A DNA stretch of 64,000 bases from Aestuariibaculum marinum (GCF_014596975.1 NZ_JACVXD010000001.1:798101-862100); one strand, 5' to 3'; shown: positions 1 through 9,478, numbered from the stretch's first letter. Notes: a model not told the origin generated them from the sequence alone. Made by a program: numbers and translations.

Positions 1-1
1 A

Positions 2-1009
2 TCTGGTGGTGAGTGGGGAGGCTCTTCTAAAGGAGTGTTTTTAACCGATCCTTATAAAAAAGAAAAAGATGCCAGCTCTTTTGAAATGTTACAAGCTTTC
101 GGACAGTGGTCTACCGAAAATGCGGTTGTAATTGGTAAAGATGCTTACCCAGGAAAAACCGTTGCTTTTATTGGAGATGATCATTCAGATAACAGTATTC
201 CTTCTGGTCAGTTAGGTATGTATGTTGGTAATCATGGTGATTTATTTGGTGGCCAGTTATACGGCTTAAAAGTAACTGATGAGAACATCAATTTTGAAGC
301 TGAAATGGTTGAAGGACAAGCTTACCCTATGGAGTTTGTTCAGTTAGACGAAACCAACATCGATTTATTAGATGCTGAGTGTAAAGCTAAAGGTGTTATG
401 GGATTCTCTAGGTTAGAAGATATTGACTGGAGACGTGGTTCTTCAGCAAACAACAGAGAAATCTACTTCTGTGTTACTGGTAGAATTAAAGATGGCTTAA
501 GAGGAAAAGGTTCTCTATATGGTCGTGTGTACAAAGTGGTATTAAACGAAATCGATCCTACAAAAGCAGGAACGATTACTTGTATTCTAGACGGAGACTT
601 AGACGAAGGAAAAGCGAAAATGTTCCACAGTCCAGATAATATTGTAGCAACAGAAAACTTCATCTATATTCAAGAAGATCCTAACGGGTATTTTGATGGT
701 CCAAACAGACAACACTATGCACAATTATATCAGTACAATTTAAATACAGGTGAATTAAAAACTGTTTTAGAATGTGATCAAGATGCTGCGGCAGCTCAAG
801 GCTATGGAGCTACAAACAGAACCTGGGAGCTTACAGGTATGATAGATGTATCTGATGTAGTAGATAAAGAAGGGACCTTCTTATTAATCACTCAAAATCA
901 TGGTTGGGTACCAGCTGATGGGTCTTCATTTACCGATCCTAATGCCAACCCTACACCAGCCTCTAACGAAGGTAGTATGCTTTATTTAATTCAAGGTTTA
1001 GACAGATAA
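2..1009 (+). CDS. PhoX/DUF839-family protein, C-terminal part (5' end outside window)
   Basis: The reading frame is open to the left edge (codons run from base 2), so the beginning of the gene is missing; a GTG at base 35 is only an internal codon. The visible 335 or so residues carry features of the PhoX/DUF839 beta-propeller family: EDIDWRRGSS, a segment reading HSPDNIVATENF, the QEDPNGYFDG stretch, and a C-terminus ending in MLYLIQGLDR. PhoX proteins are secreted Ca/Fe-dependent phosphatases, but many DUF839 members are uncharacterised, so phosphatase activity is an inference. The stop lies 3 bases before the next gene, suggesting co-transcription with the di-heme peroxidase. Confidence 0.8.
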   Translation, partial: SGGEWGGSSKGVFLTDPYKKEKDASSFEMLQAFGQWSTENAVVIGKDAYPGKTVAFIGDDHSDNSIPSGQLGMYVGNHGDLFGGQLYGLKVTDENINFEAEMVEGQAYPMEFVQLDETNIDLLDAECKAKGVMGFSRLEDIDWRRGSSANNREIYFCVTGRIKDGLRGKGSLYGRVYKVVLNEIDPTKAGTITCILDGDLDEGKAKMFHSPDNIVATENFIYIQEDPNGYFDGPNRQHYAQLYQYNLNTGELKTVLECDQDAAAAQGYGATNRTWELTGMIDVSDVVDKEGTFLLITQNHGWVPADGSSFTDPNANPTPASNEGSMLYLIQGLDR

Positions 1010-1012
1010 CCA

Positions 1013-2806
1013 ATGCAAAATATCAAGTTATTTATAACAAAGGCACACGTATTTAGCGTGTGTCTTTTTATCGTTTTTATATTTTCCTGTAAAAAGGAAA
1101 ACACAACTAATTCTAATCATATAGCACCACTTGAAGCTTTAAACCAGTATTACTCAAAAAATTTAAGACGGTGTATCTCATATGTAGATACTTTAGCCAA
1201 GTCACAGAATAAAGAAAGTGCTGAAAAAAACTATTTACAAGCTCGTAAATACTTTAAAATATGCGAACCTATTCTTGCTTTTGCCGATGCTGAAAATTAC
1301 AAAGCATTAAATCAGCCAAATATTTTAAAAGTAGAAGAAGAAGATGCTACCGACATAAAAATCATGAATCCATTTGGGTTTCAAGTACTCGAAGAAACCC
1401 TTTACGATGACAACTTTGATATTCATACACTACAAAACATAGCTTCAAAAACTAAAAGTCGTTTGGAATTGGTTTCTAACAACTCTCAATTAAGATTTAA
1501 AGATTATCATGTTCTTTGGTTAGTTCGCGATGAAATTGCTCGTATTGCACTAACAGGAATTACCGGTTTCGACTCCCCTGTTTTAGAACAATCCCTAAAA
1601 GAATCTGAATTTGCTTATCAAACTATTGCTGAAATATTAAAAATATACGAAAGTCATTTCACTTCTGAAGAATTAATGACCTCCTGGCAATCTGAACTAC
1701 AAGCTACACAACAAAATCTTGATGCTTCATTTTCAAGTTTCAACAGATATAATTTCATAAAATACCACACTCACAAACAACTGGAATTAATAGTAAAAAC
1801 AAAAAAAGACTGGAACTTAGAATTTCCTTACGAGCTGGCTTTTAATAACGATATGACCTCGTTATTTTCAAAGAACACGTTCAATTTAAGTTATTTTTCT
1901 TCAGAACAATTCGATTCTCTTCCTAAAGCTAAAATTGAATTGGGACAGAAGCTTTTTAACGAAAAAGCACTTTCTAAAAACAATGCGATTAGTTGTGCTA
2001 CCTGCCATCAAAAAGATAAATACTTTACCGATGGATTAACTATTTCTAAGGGGGTTACAAGAAACAGCCCTACGCTTCTATATTCTGCATTACAAAAAAG
2101 CTTTTTTTACGATAACAGAGCAGGAAGTTTAGAAGGACAAATTGTTGCGGTAGTAAATAATAAAAATGAATTCCATAGCGATTTACAACACTTAGAACAA
2201 ACTGTAAGCAATAATCAGAAATACGTTGAAGCCTTTAAAGAGGTTTATAACGATAGTGTTTCGCAAGATTATGTTCGTAACGCCATTGCCACTTATATAC
2301 GCAGTTTAACACCGTTTAATTCAAAGTTTGACAACAATATTAACGGTAAAGAAAACACCTTAACAGCCTCCGAACAGCGCGGATTTAATTTGTTTACCGG
2401 CAAAGCTAAATGTGCCACTTGCCATTTTCCTCCAACATTTAATGGAACCGTACCTGTTTTATACAAAGAAAGTGAAATGGAATTGATTGGTGTCCCACAA
2501 ACTAACGATACTATTAATGCTGAAATTGATGATGATTTAGGCCGCTTTACGGTATTTAATACAGAAGAAAAAAAGCACTTCTTTAAAACTTCAACCGTAC
2601 GTAATGTCGCTAAAACAGCACCTTATATGCATAATGGCGTTTATACAACATTAAACGACGTAGTTGATTTTTATAACCGTGGAGGCGGCATAGGTTTAGG
2701 AATGAATATCGAGCACCAAACACTTCCTCCTGATCCCTTAAACCTGAATCAGCAAGAGATTACAGATTTGATTGCTTTTATGGAAAGTTTAACTGACGAG
2801 CTATAA
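1013..2806 (+). CDS. Lipoprotein di-heme cytochrome c peroxidase (MauG/CcpA type) with imelysin-like N-terminal region
   Basis: The N-terminus is a lipoprotein signal with lipobox FSC (Cys26), so the protein is probably membrane-anchored outside the cytoplasm. Residues ~300-597 form a di-heme peroxidase domain with two CATCH heme sites (328-332 and 467-471) and the family's NSPTLLYS and FFYDNRAGSLEGQ segments. Residues ~35-290 are a helical region not present in classic ~350-residue bacterial peroxidases. GFQVLE at 122-127 resembles the GxHxxE motif of imelysin-type iron-uptake proteins, with Gln in place of His. The gene follows the PhoX-like gene by 3 bases and ends just before a strong terminator. 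The heme domain is secure; the imelysin relationship is an inference. Confidence 0.9.
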   Translation: MQNIKLFITKAHVFSVCLFIVFIFSCKKENTTNSNHIAPLEALNQYYSKNLRRCISYVDTLAKSQNKESAEKNYLQARKYFKICEPILAFADAENYKALNQPNILKVEEEDATDIKIMNPFGFQVLEETLYDDNFDIHTLQNIASKTKSRLELVSNNSQLRFKDYHVLWLVRDEIARIALTGITGFDSPVLEQSLKESEFAYQTIAEILKIYESHFTSEELMTSWQSELQATQQNLDASFSSFNRYNFIKYHTHKQLELIVKTKKDWNLEFPYELAFNNDMTSLFSKNTFNLSYFSSEQFDSLPKAKIELGQKLFNEKALSKNNAISCATCHQKDKYFTDGLTISKGVTRNSPTLLYSALQKSFFYDNRAGSLEGQIVAVVNNKNEFHSDLQHLEQTVSNNQKYVEAFKEVYNDSVSQDYVRNAIATYIRSLTPFNSKFDNNINGKENTLTASEQRGFNLFTGKAKCATCHFPPTFNGTVPVLYKESEMELIGVPQTNDTINAEIDDDLGRFTVFNTEEKKHFFKTSTVRNVAKTAPYMHNGVYTTLNDVVDFYNRGGGIGLGMNIEHQTLPPDPLNLNQQEITDLIAFMESLTDEL

Positions 2807-2824
2807 ACTGACTCGTTAAATCAT

Positions 2825-2859
2825 AAAAAAATCCCGTTAGACATCTAACGGGATTTTTT
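2825..2859. terminator. Bidirectional rho-independent terminator
   Basis: Perfect 10-bp arms (TCCCGTTAGA and its complement), flanked by seven A on the left and six T on the right. It lies between the convergent peroxidase and M61 peptidase genes and can serve both. Confidence 0.9.
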
Positions 2860-2876
2860 ATTCACTTATTTTGTTT

Positions 2877-4769
2877 CTAACCCTTTAACCAGGCTTCACG
2901 AAGTTTTACCTGTTGGGCTGTAGCGTCTTCTTTCTCCATAATACCTTCCCCCGTAGTATAAGATTGTATTGTTGTAGTTTTTAAAACCACATCTTCTCCA
3001 TTTCTATCCAGAATGACTTCAATCTCTTGCCCTGGATTCCAGCTAAACATTAATTGTAATATCTGATTAGCGTTTTGCATGGTTAATTCTGTTCCGTTTA
3101 CAGTTTTTAAAACATCACCAGGTTGTACACCATTATCATTCCAGAAACTATTGTCTTTCACCGCTTCACTAAAGAATATTTTTCCTGCTTGTGGGTCTGC
3201 AGAAAAAATTAAAGCTCCACCATTAAACACATAGTTAGTTGGGATTTCGCCTTCACCTAATTCTAATCCTACTTTATTTAAAAACATATTATAATCAATT
3301 GGTATATCTCCAATAACATGACTATTAAAAAATTCACCTAACGACGGATAAGTCATAGCTACAATTTCGTCAATTAACTTATCATCCTCAAAAGGTTTGT
3401 CTTTTCCGTACTTGTTTGATAACTCTTTCATTAACCATAAAATGCCACGCTCGCCATTACTCTCTTCGCGTAACATAATATCTATACACATGCCTATTAA
3501 GGCACCTTTTTGGTAGACGTTTAAATATTGGTCTTTGTATGGATCCTTTAACACATTCTCACTCATAATGGTAAAACTCATGGCGTCATCCATAGTTTTA
3601 GACATTTGAATTTTTTGAATGATTTTATTGTAAAAATCGGCTTCACTAACTAAATCCTGATTCACCTGAAATAAGGTTGCAAAATATTCGGTTACCCCTT
3701 CATACATCCATAAATGTTTAGAAAAGGTTGGGTTATTATAATCGAAATAATGTACATCTTCAGAGTGTACGCTTAATGGTGTTACAATATGAAAAAATTC
3801 ATGAGAAACCACATCAATCATACTCTCGGCTAATTCTTCATCACTTGAAGCTTCTGGCAGCACCACAACAGTTGATGTATGATGCTCTAAAGCGCCATAA
3901 CCTTTTGGTGATTCTGGCAAGCCTTCAGATAAATACAAGAAAATATCGTAACGTGGTGTGGAGTTAATATCTCCTAAAAACGTTTTTTGAGCTTTCATCA
4001 TTTTAAATATGGTCTCCTTTAACGATTGGGCTGAATGCACTTTGTTTGGCGAATACACACTTAAAACAATTTTAATATCACCGACCTGAAATTCTTCAAC
4101 ACTCAGGTTTCCATAAAACATTGGGTTATCAGTAATATCAAAATAACGAGAAGCAAAATAACTCGTTGTTACAAAACGACCATCTTCACTGGTTTTAGTG
4201 GCTACTTGCTCTAAGGCTGAGCTTCTGGTAAAATTAGAAGGCGCCGTAACATCTAATTTGTATTGGTTACTTTTTAACGAATCAAAATACCCTATAAAAC
4301 CATGTAAATTCAATACATCATTGGTTTGCTCTATGTTGGTACCTGCAGGTGAAAAAGGCTGTTCGTTTCCAATGCCTCCTACTTCTTCAATATCAAAGGT
4401 ATCGTTAACCAAATACGTAATTTTATCCAACTTCTTGGCGTTATCGATGGTCCAGGTATTTTCATCTGTTTTTACTACAGGCATTTCATTACCATCATAA
4501 TCGAAAGCTTTAAAATCATCTACATACTTCCCAAAGTCGCTTACTGAATAAGTGCCTTGTATAACTCTTGGCAATCTATACGTTACAGTTTGTGTGGTAA
4601 AACGTCCTGGATTTATGGTTACCGGAGCCTTATCGTTAACAACATGCGATAAATTAATAAAGGTTTCAATCGGGGCATTTACAGCTAAATCGCTACTTGA
4701 TTTTTTTGATGTCCCACAACTAGCCATCAAAATAGCCGCTAATAGGGCGGTTATAGGTTTGGTATTCAT
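2877..4769 (-). CDS. M61-family glycyl aminopeptidase-like lipoprotein with PDZ domain
   Basis: The protein has 630 residues. It starts with a lipoprotein signal (Cys18 after LLAAILMAS), so it is probably anchored on the periplasmic side. The zinc-peptidase motif HEFFH is at residues 323-327, followed by MYEGVTEYFA, which supplies the third (Glu) ligand in the M61 family. An N-terminal beta-rich domain precedes it. A C-terminal PDZ domain (about residues 505-610) contains NGVQPGDVLKTVNG. M61 enzymes remove N-terminal Gly/Ala from peptides; the substrate here is unknown. The gene is monocistronic, converging on the peroxidase across a shared terminator and diverging from the glycosyltransferase at 4.9 kb. 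Confidence 0.9.
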   Translation of the reverse strand: MNTKPITALLAAILMASCGTSKKSSSDLAVNAPIETFINLSHVVNDKAPVTINPGRFTTQTVTYRLPRVIQGTYSVSDFGKYVDDFKAFDYDGNEMPVVKTDENTWTIDNAKKLDKITYLVNDTFDIEEVGGIGNEQPFSPAGTNIEQTNDVLNLHGFIGYFDSLKSNQYKLDVTAPSNFTRSSALEQVATKTSEDGRFVTTSYFASRYFDITDNPMFYGNLSVEEFQVGDIKIVLSVYSPNKVHSAQSLKETIFKMMKAQKTFLGDINSTPRYDIFLYLSEGLPESPKGYGALEHHTSTVVVLPEASSDEELAESMIDVVSHEFFHIVTPLSVHSEDVHYFDYNNPTFSKHLWMYEGVTEYFATLFQVNQDLVSEADFYNKIIQKIQMSKTMDDAMSFTIMSENVLKDPYKDQYLNVYQKGALIGMCIDIMLREESNGERGILWLMKELSNKYGKDKPFEDDKLIDEIVAMTYPSLGEFFNSHVIGDIPIDYNMFLNKVGLELGEGEIPTNYVFNGGALIFSADPQAGKIFFSEAVKDNSFWNDNGVQPGDVLKTVNGTELTMQNANQILQLMFSWNPGQEIEVILDRNGEDVVLKTTTIQSYTTGEGIMEKEDATAQQVKLREAWLKG

Positions 4770-4844
4770 TAAAGTTGATTTTTATTTAATTTTTATAAGT
4801 GACGACCAAATTACAATTTCTGTTACACAATAGGCTCATAAGGT

Positions 4845-4874
4845 TTTGTTAAAATGATGATTTACGTATATTCG
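4845..4874 (+). promoter_or_regulatory. Candidate Bacteroidota promoter for the glycosyltransferase
   Basis: A TTTG at 4845-4848 is followed after 18 bases by TATATTCG (7 of 8 matches to TAnnTTTG). The -7 box ends only 4 bases before the ATG at 4879, so the transcript would be leaderless or nearly so. This is a pattern match only. Confidence 0.4.
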
Positions 4875-4878
4875 CCGC

Positions 4879-5886
4879 ATGCATAATCCACTGATAAGTA
4901 TATTAACGCCTTTCAAAAATACAGAACAATACCTTACAAACTGCATTGAATCTATAATAAATCAGAGTTACACCAACTGGGAACTACTTATTGTAGACGA
5001 CAATTCTACTGATGGCAGTTATTCTCTGGTAAGGTCATTTGCCGAAAAGGATTCCCGAATAAAACTCTTTAAAAACACAGGAAGTGGTATTATTGATGCC
5101 TTAAGATTGGGATTTAATGAAAGTTCGGGAGATTACATCACCCGTATGGACAGTGATGATTTAATGCCCCAAAACAAGCTTGAAGTGTTATTAAACAATC
5201 TTTTAGAACATGGAAAACAACATGTGGCCACGGGCTTGGTTAATTACTTTTCAAAAGATGGCATTAGTGATGGCTATAGTAAATATGAAACCTGGCTTAA
5301 CGGTTTAACTAAAACTGGAGATAATTATAGTGAAATTTATAAGGAATGTGTGATTCCTTCGCCTTGTTGGATGATTCATCGTGAAGATTTTATTAATTGC
5401 GATGGGTTTAACCCAAATCGCTACCCTGAAGATTACGATTTAACCTTTCGGTTTTATAAACACAGCTATAAAATTATTCCCTGCAATAAACTCCTGCATT
5501 ACTGGCGCGATTATCAAACACGTACTTCCAGAACACACGACAACTATGCTGAGAATACCTTTTTAGATATTAAAATGCATTATTTTCTAGAATTAGATTA
5601 CGATAAAAACAGAACTTTAGTGGTTTGGGGCGCCGGATGGAAAGGTAAAACCATTGCCAAAACATTGCTTAAAAAAAATATCCCTTTTGAGTGGATTTGT
5701 AATAATCCTCAAAAAATAGGAAAGCACATCTACGATCAGGAAATGAAACCATTCCGGCATTTAGAACATATTAAACAACCGCAAAGTATTATTACGGTGG
5801 CGAACCCCAAAGCGCAAATCAAGATAAAAACGTATTTTGAAAATCAACAGATGTATCCCATGAGCGACTATTTTTTCTTTTGTTAA
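4879..5886 (+). CDS. Family 2 glycosyltransferase with C-terminal Rossmann-like domain
   Basis: The protein has 335 residues. Residues 1-~225 are a GT-A fold glycosyltransferase: LISILTPFKN at the start, VDDNSTDGS, and the DxD-type metal/nucleotide-sugar site MDSDD (Asp91-Asp94). Residues ~245-335 form a separate domain starting LVVWGAGWKGKTIA, with GAGxxG (251-256) like a dinucleotide-binding loop. No membrane segment is seen, so it is probably cytoplasmic and acts on a surface glycan or lipid-linked acceptor. No other polysaccharide genes are adjacent, so the product cannot be named. Confidence 0.88.
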   Translation: MHNPLISILTPFKNTEQYLTNCIESIINQSYTNWELLIVDDNSTDGSYSLVRSFAEKDSRIKLFKNTGSGIIDALRLGFNESSGDYITRMDSDDLMPQNKLEVLLNNLLEHGKQHVATGLVNYFSKDGISDGYSKYETWLNGLTKTGDNYSEIYKECVIPSPCWMIHREDFINCDGFNPNRYPEDYDLTFRFYKHSYKIIPCNKLLHYWRDYQTRTSRTHDNYAENTFLDIKMHYFLELDYDKNRTLVVWGAGWKGKTIAKTLLKKNIPFEWICNNPQKIGKHIYDQEMKPFRHLEHIKQPQSIITVANPKAQIKIKTYFENQQMYPMSDYFFFC

Positions 5887-5939
5887 TTCAGTTTTATCAT
5901 CTTGAATTTTCAATTACAAAAAATTCCTGTACTTTTATG

Positions 5940-5947
5940 TACTTTTG
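5940..5947 (+). promoter_or_regulatory. Candidate -7 promoter box (TACTTTTG) for the BatA-pyrC-like operon
   Basis: An exact TAnnTTTG match 17 bases upstream of the ATG at 5965. No convincing -33 TTG is found at 18-21 bases spacing. Confidence 0.45.
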
Positions 5948-5964
5948 AATCTATATAGAAAAGT

Positions 5965-7890
5965 ATGCAGTTTAAACACCCCGAACTTCTTTACGCTTTA
6001 TTTTTACTGCTCATCCCTATTATTATTCATTTATTTCAACTTCGAAAGTTTCAAAAAGTTGAATTTACTAATGTGGCCTTTTTAAAACGTGTTACCATTG
6101 AAACCCGTAAAAGTTCACAAATAAAAAAATGGCTGGTATTACTTACCCGGCTTTTGCTTTTAGCCTGTATTGTGTTGGCTTTTGCCCAACCATTTACTTC
6201 AAACTACGATAATTTTAAAACGAAAAAAGAAACTGTTATTTATTTAGATAACTCATTTAGCATGCAAGCTAAAGGTAGTAATGGTGAACTTTTAAAGCGC
6301 GCCGTTCAGGATGTGATTAGCAATGTTCCTGAAGATGAAACCATATCCATTTTAACCAACGATAATACGTTTAGAAATACAACGATTAAAACCGTTAAAA
6401 ACGATTTACTAAAGCTAAGTTACAGCGCAAATAGTTTAACCCCGGATGCGGCTTTACTAAAAAGTAAAACCTTATTTAGCAAACAAAACGATGTGTTAAA
6501 AAATCTGGTTTTTATTTCTGATTTTCAGCAAAACGAATCTACTTTCAGTCCTGAATCGGATAGTTTAACCAATATCCATCTGGTGAAATTAAACCCGGTG
6601 AATACTAATAATATAGCAATTGACAGTGCTTACATCTCGGAAAGCAGCGCTACTGCAATTTCATTAAAGGTGACTTTATCAAATAGTGGTGACACTATTG
6701 ACAACTTACCGATTTCTTTATTTAATGATGACAAATTGATAGCGAAAACTTCGGTTGCGATTAATGACAAAGCTGAAACTACATTTTCACTTCCCGTAAA
6801 TGAAATTGTAAATGGTAAACTAACCATTGATGATGCCAGTTTGCAATTCGACAATACGCTATACTTCAACATTAATGAAACCGATAAAATTAAAGTTCTG
6901 GCAATTAATTCAGGAGACGACAATTTTTTAAAACGCATCTATACCGAAGATGAATTTACTTACACTTCAGTTTTAGAAAATCAACTGAATTATAACGACA
7001 TTGAGCAACAACAACTCATTGTTTTAAATGAAATAAAAGACATTCCCAATGCTTTGGTAGCGGCTTTAAAATCATTCACTAACCAGGGTGGGGCTTTATT
7101 AATTATCCCATCAGAAGAAGCCAACCTAAATTCTTACAACGCTTTATTGGTTAATTACGGATCTCAGTTTAATTCAGAAATTAAATCTGAAAAAAGCATA
7201 ACCTCCATAAACTATGCGCATCCTCTATATAATAATGGCGTTTTCGAGAAACAGGTGAATAATTTTCAATATCCTAAAACAGAACGTTTTTTTGATATCT
7301 CATTAAATAATGGATCGGCGGCTCTTCAATTTGAAGATGGCAAACCGTTTCTTCTTCAAAACAAAACAGCTTATATATTTACTTCGGCTCTAAATAGTGA
7401 TATCTCGAATTTTAAAAATTCACCACTCATTGTTCCAACCTTGTATAATATTGGAAAATTCAGTTTACAACTTCCAAAAATCTATTACACCATTGGGCAA
7501 GAAAATACGTTTGATGTAGCAACCACTCTTCAACAAGATGCGATTTTATCTTTAGTAAAGAACGATATTAACATCATTCCAAGACAGCAATATTTTAACT
7601 CGAAGGTCACAATCAGCACCTCCGAAACACCAGAGACAGCAAATATTTATGGGGTTATGAATAAAAAAGAGTTATTGAAAAATGTAAGCTACAACTACGA
7701 TCGAAATGAAAGTAACCTGACTTACATGCCCTTAACCCCATCAACTAACATAACGGTAAGCGATTCGATTACAGAAATATTCGATAGCATAAAAAGTGAC
7801 ACAAAAGTTAATGCCTTATGGAAATGGTTTGTTATTTTTGCACTAGCATTTTTGATTATCGAAATGGGCATCTTAAAATACTTTAAATGA
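5965..7890 (+). CDS. BatA-like membrane protein with vWA-type domain
   Basis: The protein has 641 residues. It begins with the BatA N-terminal signature: a first membrane segment at about 8-26, the FxNVAFLK region, and a second membrane segment at about 57-78. A von Willebrand A-type segment follows with a MIDAS-like DxSxS (Asp95, Ser97, Ser99 in LDNSFSMQ). A single C-terminal membrane helix (about 618-637) closes it, which fits a membrane-tethered periplasmic or cytoplasmic loop. Bat proteins are linked to aerotolerance and stress in Bacteroides, but this stand-alone form lies outside a moxR-bat operon, so its role is uncertain. Its last 4 bases overlap the next gene, so the two are translationally coupled. 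Confidence 0.85.
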   Translation: MQFKHPELLYALFLLLIPIIIHLFQLRKFQKVEFTNVAFLKRVTIETRKSSQIKKWLVLLTRLLLLACIVLAFAQPFTSNYDNFKTKKETVIYLDNSFSMQAKGSNGELLKRAVQDVISNVPEDETISILTNDNTFRNTTIKTVKNDLLKLSYSANSLTPDAALLKSKTLFSKQNDVLKNLVFISDFQQNESTFSPESDSLTNIHLVKLNPVNTNNIAIDSAYISESSATAISLKVTLSNSGDTIDNLPISLFNDDKLIAKTSVAINDKAETTFSLPVNEIVNGKLTIDDASLQFDNTLYFNINETDKIKVLAINSGDDNFLKRIYTEDEFTYTSVLENQLNYNDIEQQQLIVLNEIKDIPNALVAALKSFTNQGGALLIIPSEEANLNSYNALLVNYGSQFNSEIKSEKSITSINYAHPLYNNGVFEKQVNNFQYPKTERFFDISLNNGSAALQFEDGKPFLLQNKTAYIFTSALNSDISNFKNSPLIVPTLYNIGKFSLQLPKIYYTIGQENTFDVATTLQQDAILSLVKNDINIIPRQQYFNSKVTISTSETPETANIYGVMNKKELLKNVSYNYDRNESNLTYMPLTPSTNITVSDSITEIFDSIKSDTKVNALWKWFVIFALAFLIIEMGILKYFK

Positions 7891-9140
7891 ACATACTTAT
7901 AAAATCTGCCACCATTATAGATCCTCGAAGTGAGTTTCACAATACAACTCAGGATATATTAGTTGAAAATGGTGTCATTACCAAGATTGAAAGTAACCTT
8001 ACAAATCCCGGAAATTACCAAGAAATAGCGCTAGAGAACCTTCATATTTCACAAGGTTGGTTTGATAGTAGCGTGTGTTTTGGCGAGCCTGGTTTTGAAG
8101 AGCGCGATACCATTGAAAACGGACTAAAAACAGCTGCGGCTTCAGGGTTTACCTCGGTAGCCATGAACGCCAACACCCATCCCGTAATAGACTGTAATGC
8201 CGACATTACTTTTGCAAAAGCAAAAGGTGCAAACCACGCTACAGCCTTATTACCAGTTGGTGCGTTAACGGTAGAAAGTAAAGGTGTGGATCTTGCTGAA
8301 TTATACGATATGAACACGGCCGGAGCCGTAGCATTTTACGATTATAAAAAATCGATTGCTAATCCGAACTTAATGAAAATTGCTTTGCAGTATGCATCGA
8401 ATTTCAACGGATTAGTTCTTTCGTTCCCTCAGGAAGACAAAGTTGTTGGTCAGGGAGTGATGAACGAGCATGTAACAAGTACACGATTAGGTTTAAAAGG
8501 AATTCCAGCTTTAGCTGAAGAACTACACATAGCTCGCGATCTATTTTTATTGGAATACACAGGCGGAAAATTACATATTCCTACTATTTCCACTAAAAAA
8601 TCGGTGGAATTGATTCGTGATGCAAAAGCCAAAGGTTTAGATGTTACTTGTAGTGTGGCTATACATAACCTATATTTTACCGATGATTCATTAATCGACT
8701 TCAATACAAACTTTAAAGTATTGCCGCCTCTTCGTACACAAACCGATATTGATGCCCTTAAAACAGGACTAAAAGACGGAACGATTGATATGGTAACCAG
8801 CGATCACAACCCTCTAGATGTAGAACATAAAAAAGTAGAGTTTGATCACGCTGCTTACGGAACCATTGGTTTAGAATCAGCTTTTGGTGCATTACAAACC
8901 TTATTTGGTACAGAGCAAACAATTAAACTGTTAACACAAGGGAAAGACCGATTTGGTGTGTCTGAAAGTTCAATTTCAGTTGGAAACACGTTAGATGTAA
9001 CCTTATTCAACCCAAATACCGAATATGTGTTTTCTAAATCAAATATAGTTTCAAAATCAGCAAATGCCATTTTTGAAAACGAAAATTTAAAAGGACAGGT
9101 TTATGGTATTATCGCCAATAACATTATCGCTTTAAAATAA
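7887..9140 (+). CDS. Dihydroorotase homologue lacking metal-binding residues (probable pseudo-enzyme)
   Basis: The 417-residue sequence aligns by eye with class I dihydroorotase along its length: a start like KSATIIDPRSE, EPGFEERDTI, ANTHPVID, and TSDHNPLD near the end. The active-site HxH of the canonical DxHVHLREPG block reads DSSVCFGEPG, so both His and the substrate-binding Arg are gone. The later metal-ligand His positions read LSFPQED and HIPTIST, where active enzymes have His. By analogy with non-catalytic PyrC-like subunits, it may be structural or regulatory in pyrimidine synthesis. It overlaps the vWA gene by 4 bases and precedes a DUF4870-type gene. A catalytic PyrC is expected elsewhere in the genome. 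Confidence 0.85.
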   Translation: MNILIKSATIIDPRSEFHNTTQDILVENGVITKIESNLTNPGNYQEIALENLHISQGWFDSSVCFGEPGFEERDTIENGLKTAAASGFTSVAMNANTHPVIDCNADITFAKAKGANHATALLPVGALTVESKGVDLAELYDMNTAGAVAFYDYKKSIANPNLMKIALQYASNFNGLVLSFPQEDKVVGQGVMNEHVTSTRLGLKGIPALAEELHIARDLFLLEYTGGKLHIPTISTKKSVELIRDAKAKGLDVTCSVAIHNLYFTDDSLIDFNTNFKVLPPLRTQTDIDALKTGLKDGTIDMVTSDHNPLDVEHKKVEFDHAAYGTIGLESAFGALQTLFGTEQTIKLLTQGKDRFGVSESSISVGNTLDVTLFNPNTEYVFSKSNIVSKSANAIFENENLKGQVYGIIANNIIALK

Positions 9141-9147
9141 TAAGACT

Positions 9148-9477
9148 ATGGATAGCACAACTATACAAAACGGAAAAACAATGGCAATTATCAGTCATAT
9201 AACATTCGTTGGATTAATTATCGCCATTATTATGAATGCTGATAAAAAAAATGCGTTTACGGCATTCTACAACCGACAAATGTTAGGACTTATCATTATG
9301 CTGTTTATTGCACAAATCACAGATAAATACCTTAACGGTACACTTGGATATGTTTTCTGGCTGATCTCTGCTGTATCTTGGTTATATTCATTTATTCATA
9401 TCTTACAAGGTAAGGTAAAATTATTACCTTATGTTGGAGAGAAGTTCCAGGAATGGTTTGCTAACATAGGTAATTAA
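9148..9477 (+). CDS. Small DUF4870/Tic20-like membrane protein
   Basis: The 109-residue protein has three or four hydrophobic segments (about 10-30, 42-60, 66-88) separated by short charged loops, including NADKKNAFTAFYNRQM. That loop resembles DUF4870 membrane proteins, which have K/N-x-F-x-x-Y/F-H/N-x-x-Q in the same place. Function is unknown. It sits 7 bases after the dihydroorotase homologue and 1 base before the esterase, so it is part of the same transcription unit. Confidence 0.8.
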   Translation: MDSTTIQNGKTMAIISHITFVGLIIAIIMNADKKNAFTAFYNRQMLGLIIMLFIAQITDKYLNGTLGYVFWLISAVSWLYSFIHILQGKVKLLPYVGEKFQEWFANIGN

Positions 9478-9478
9478 T

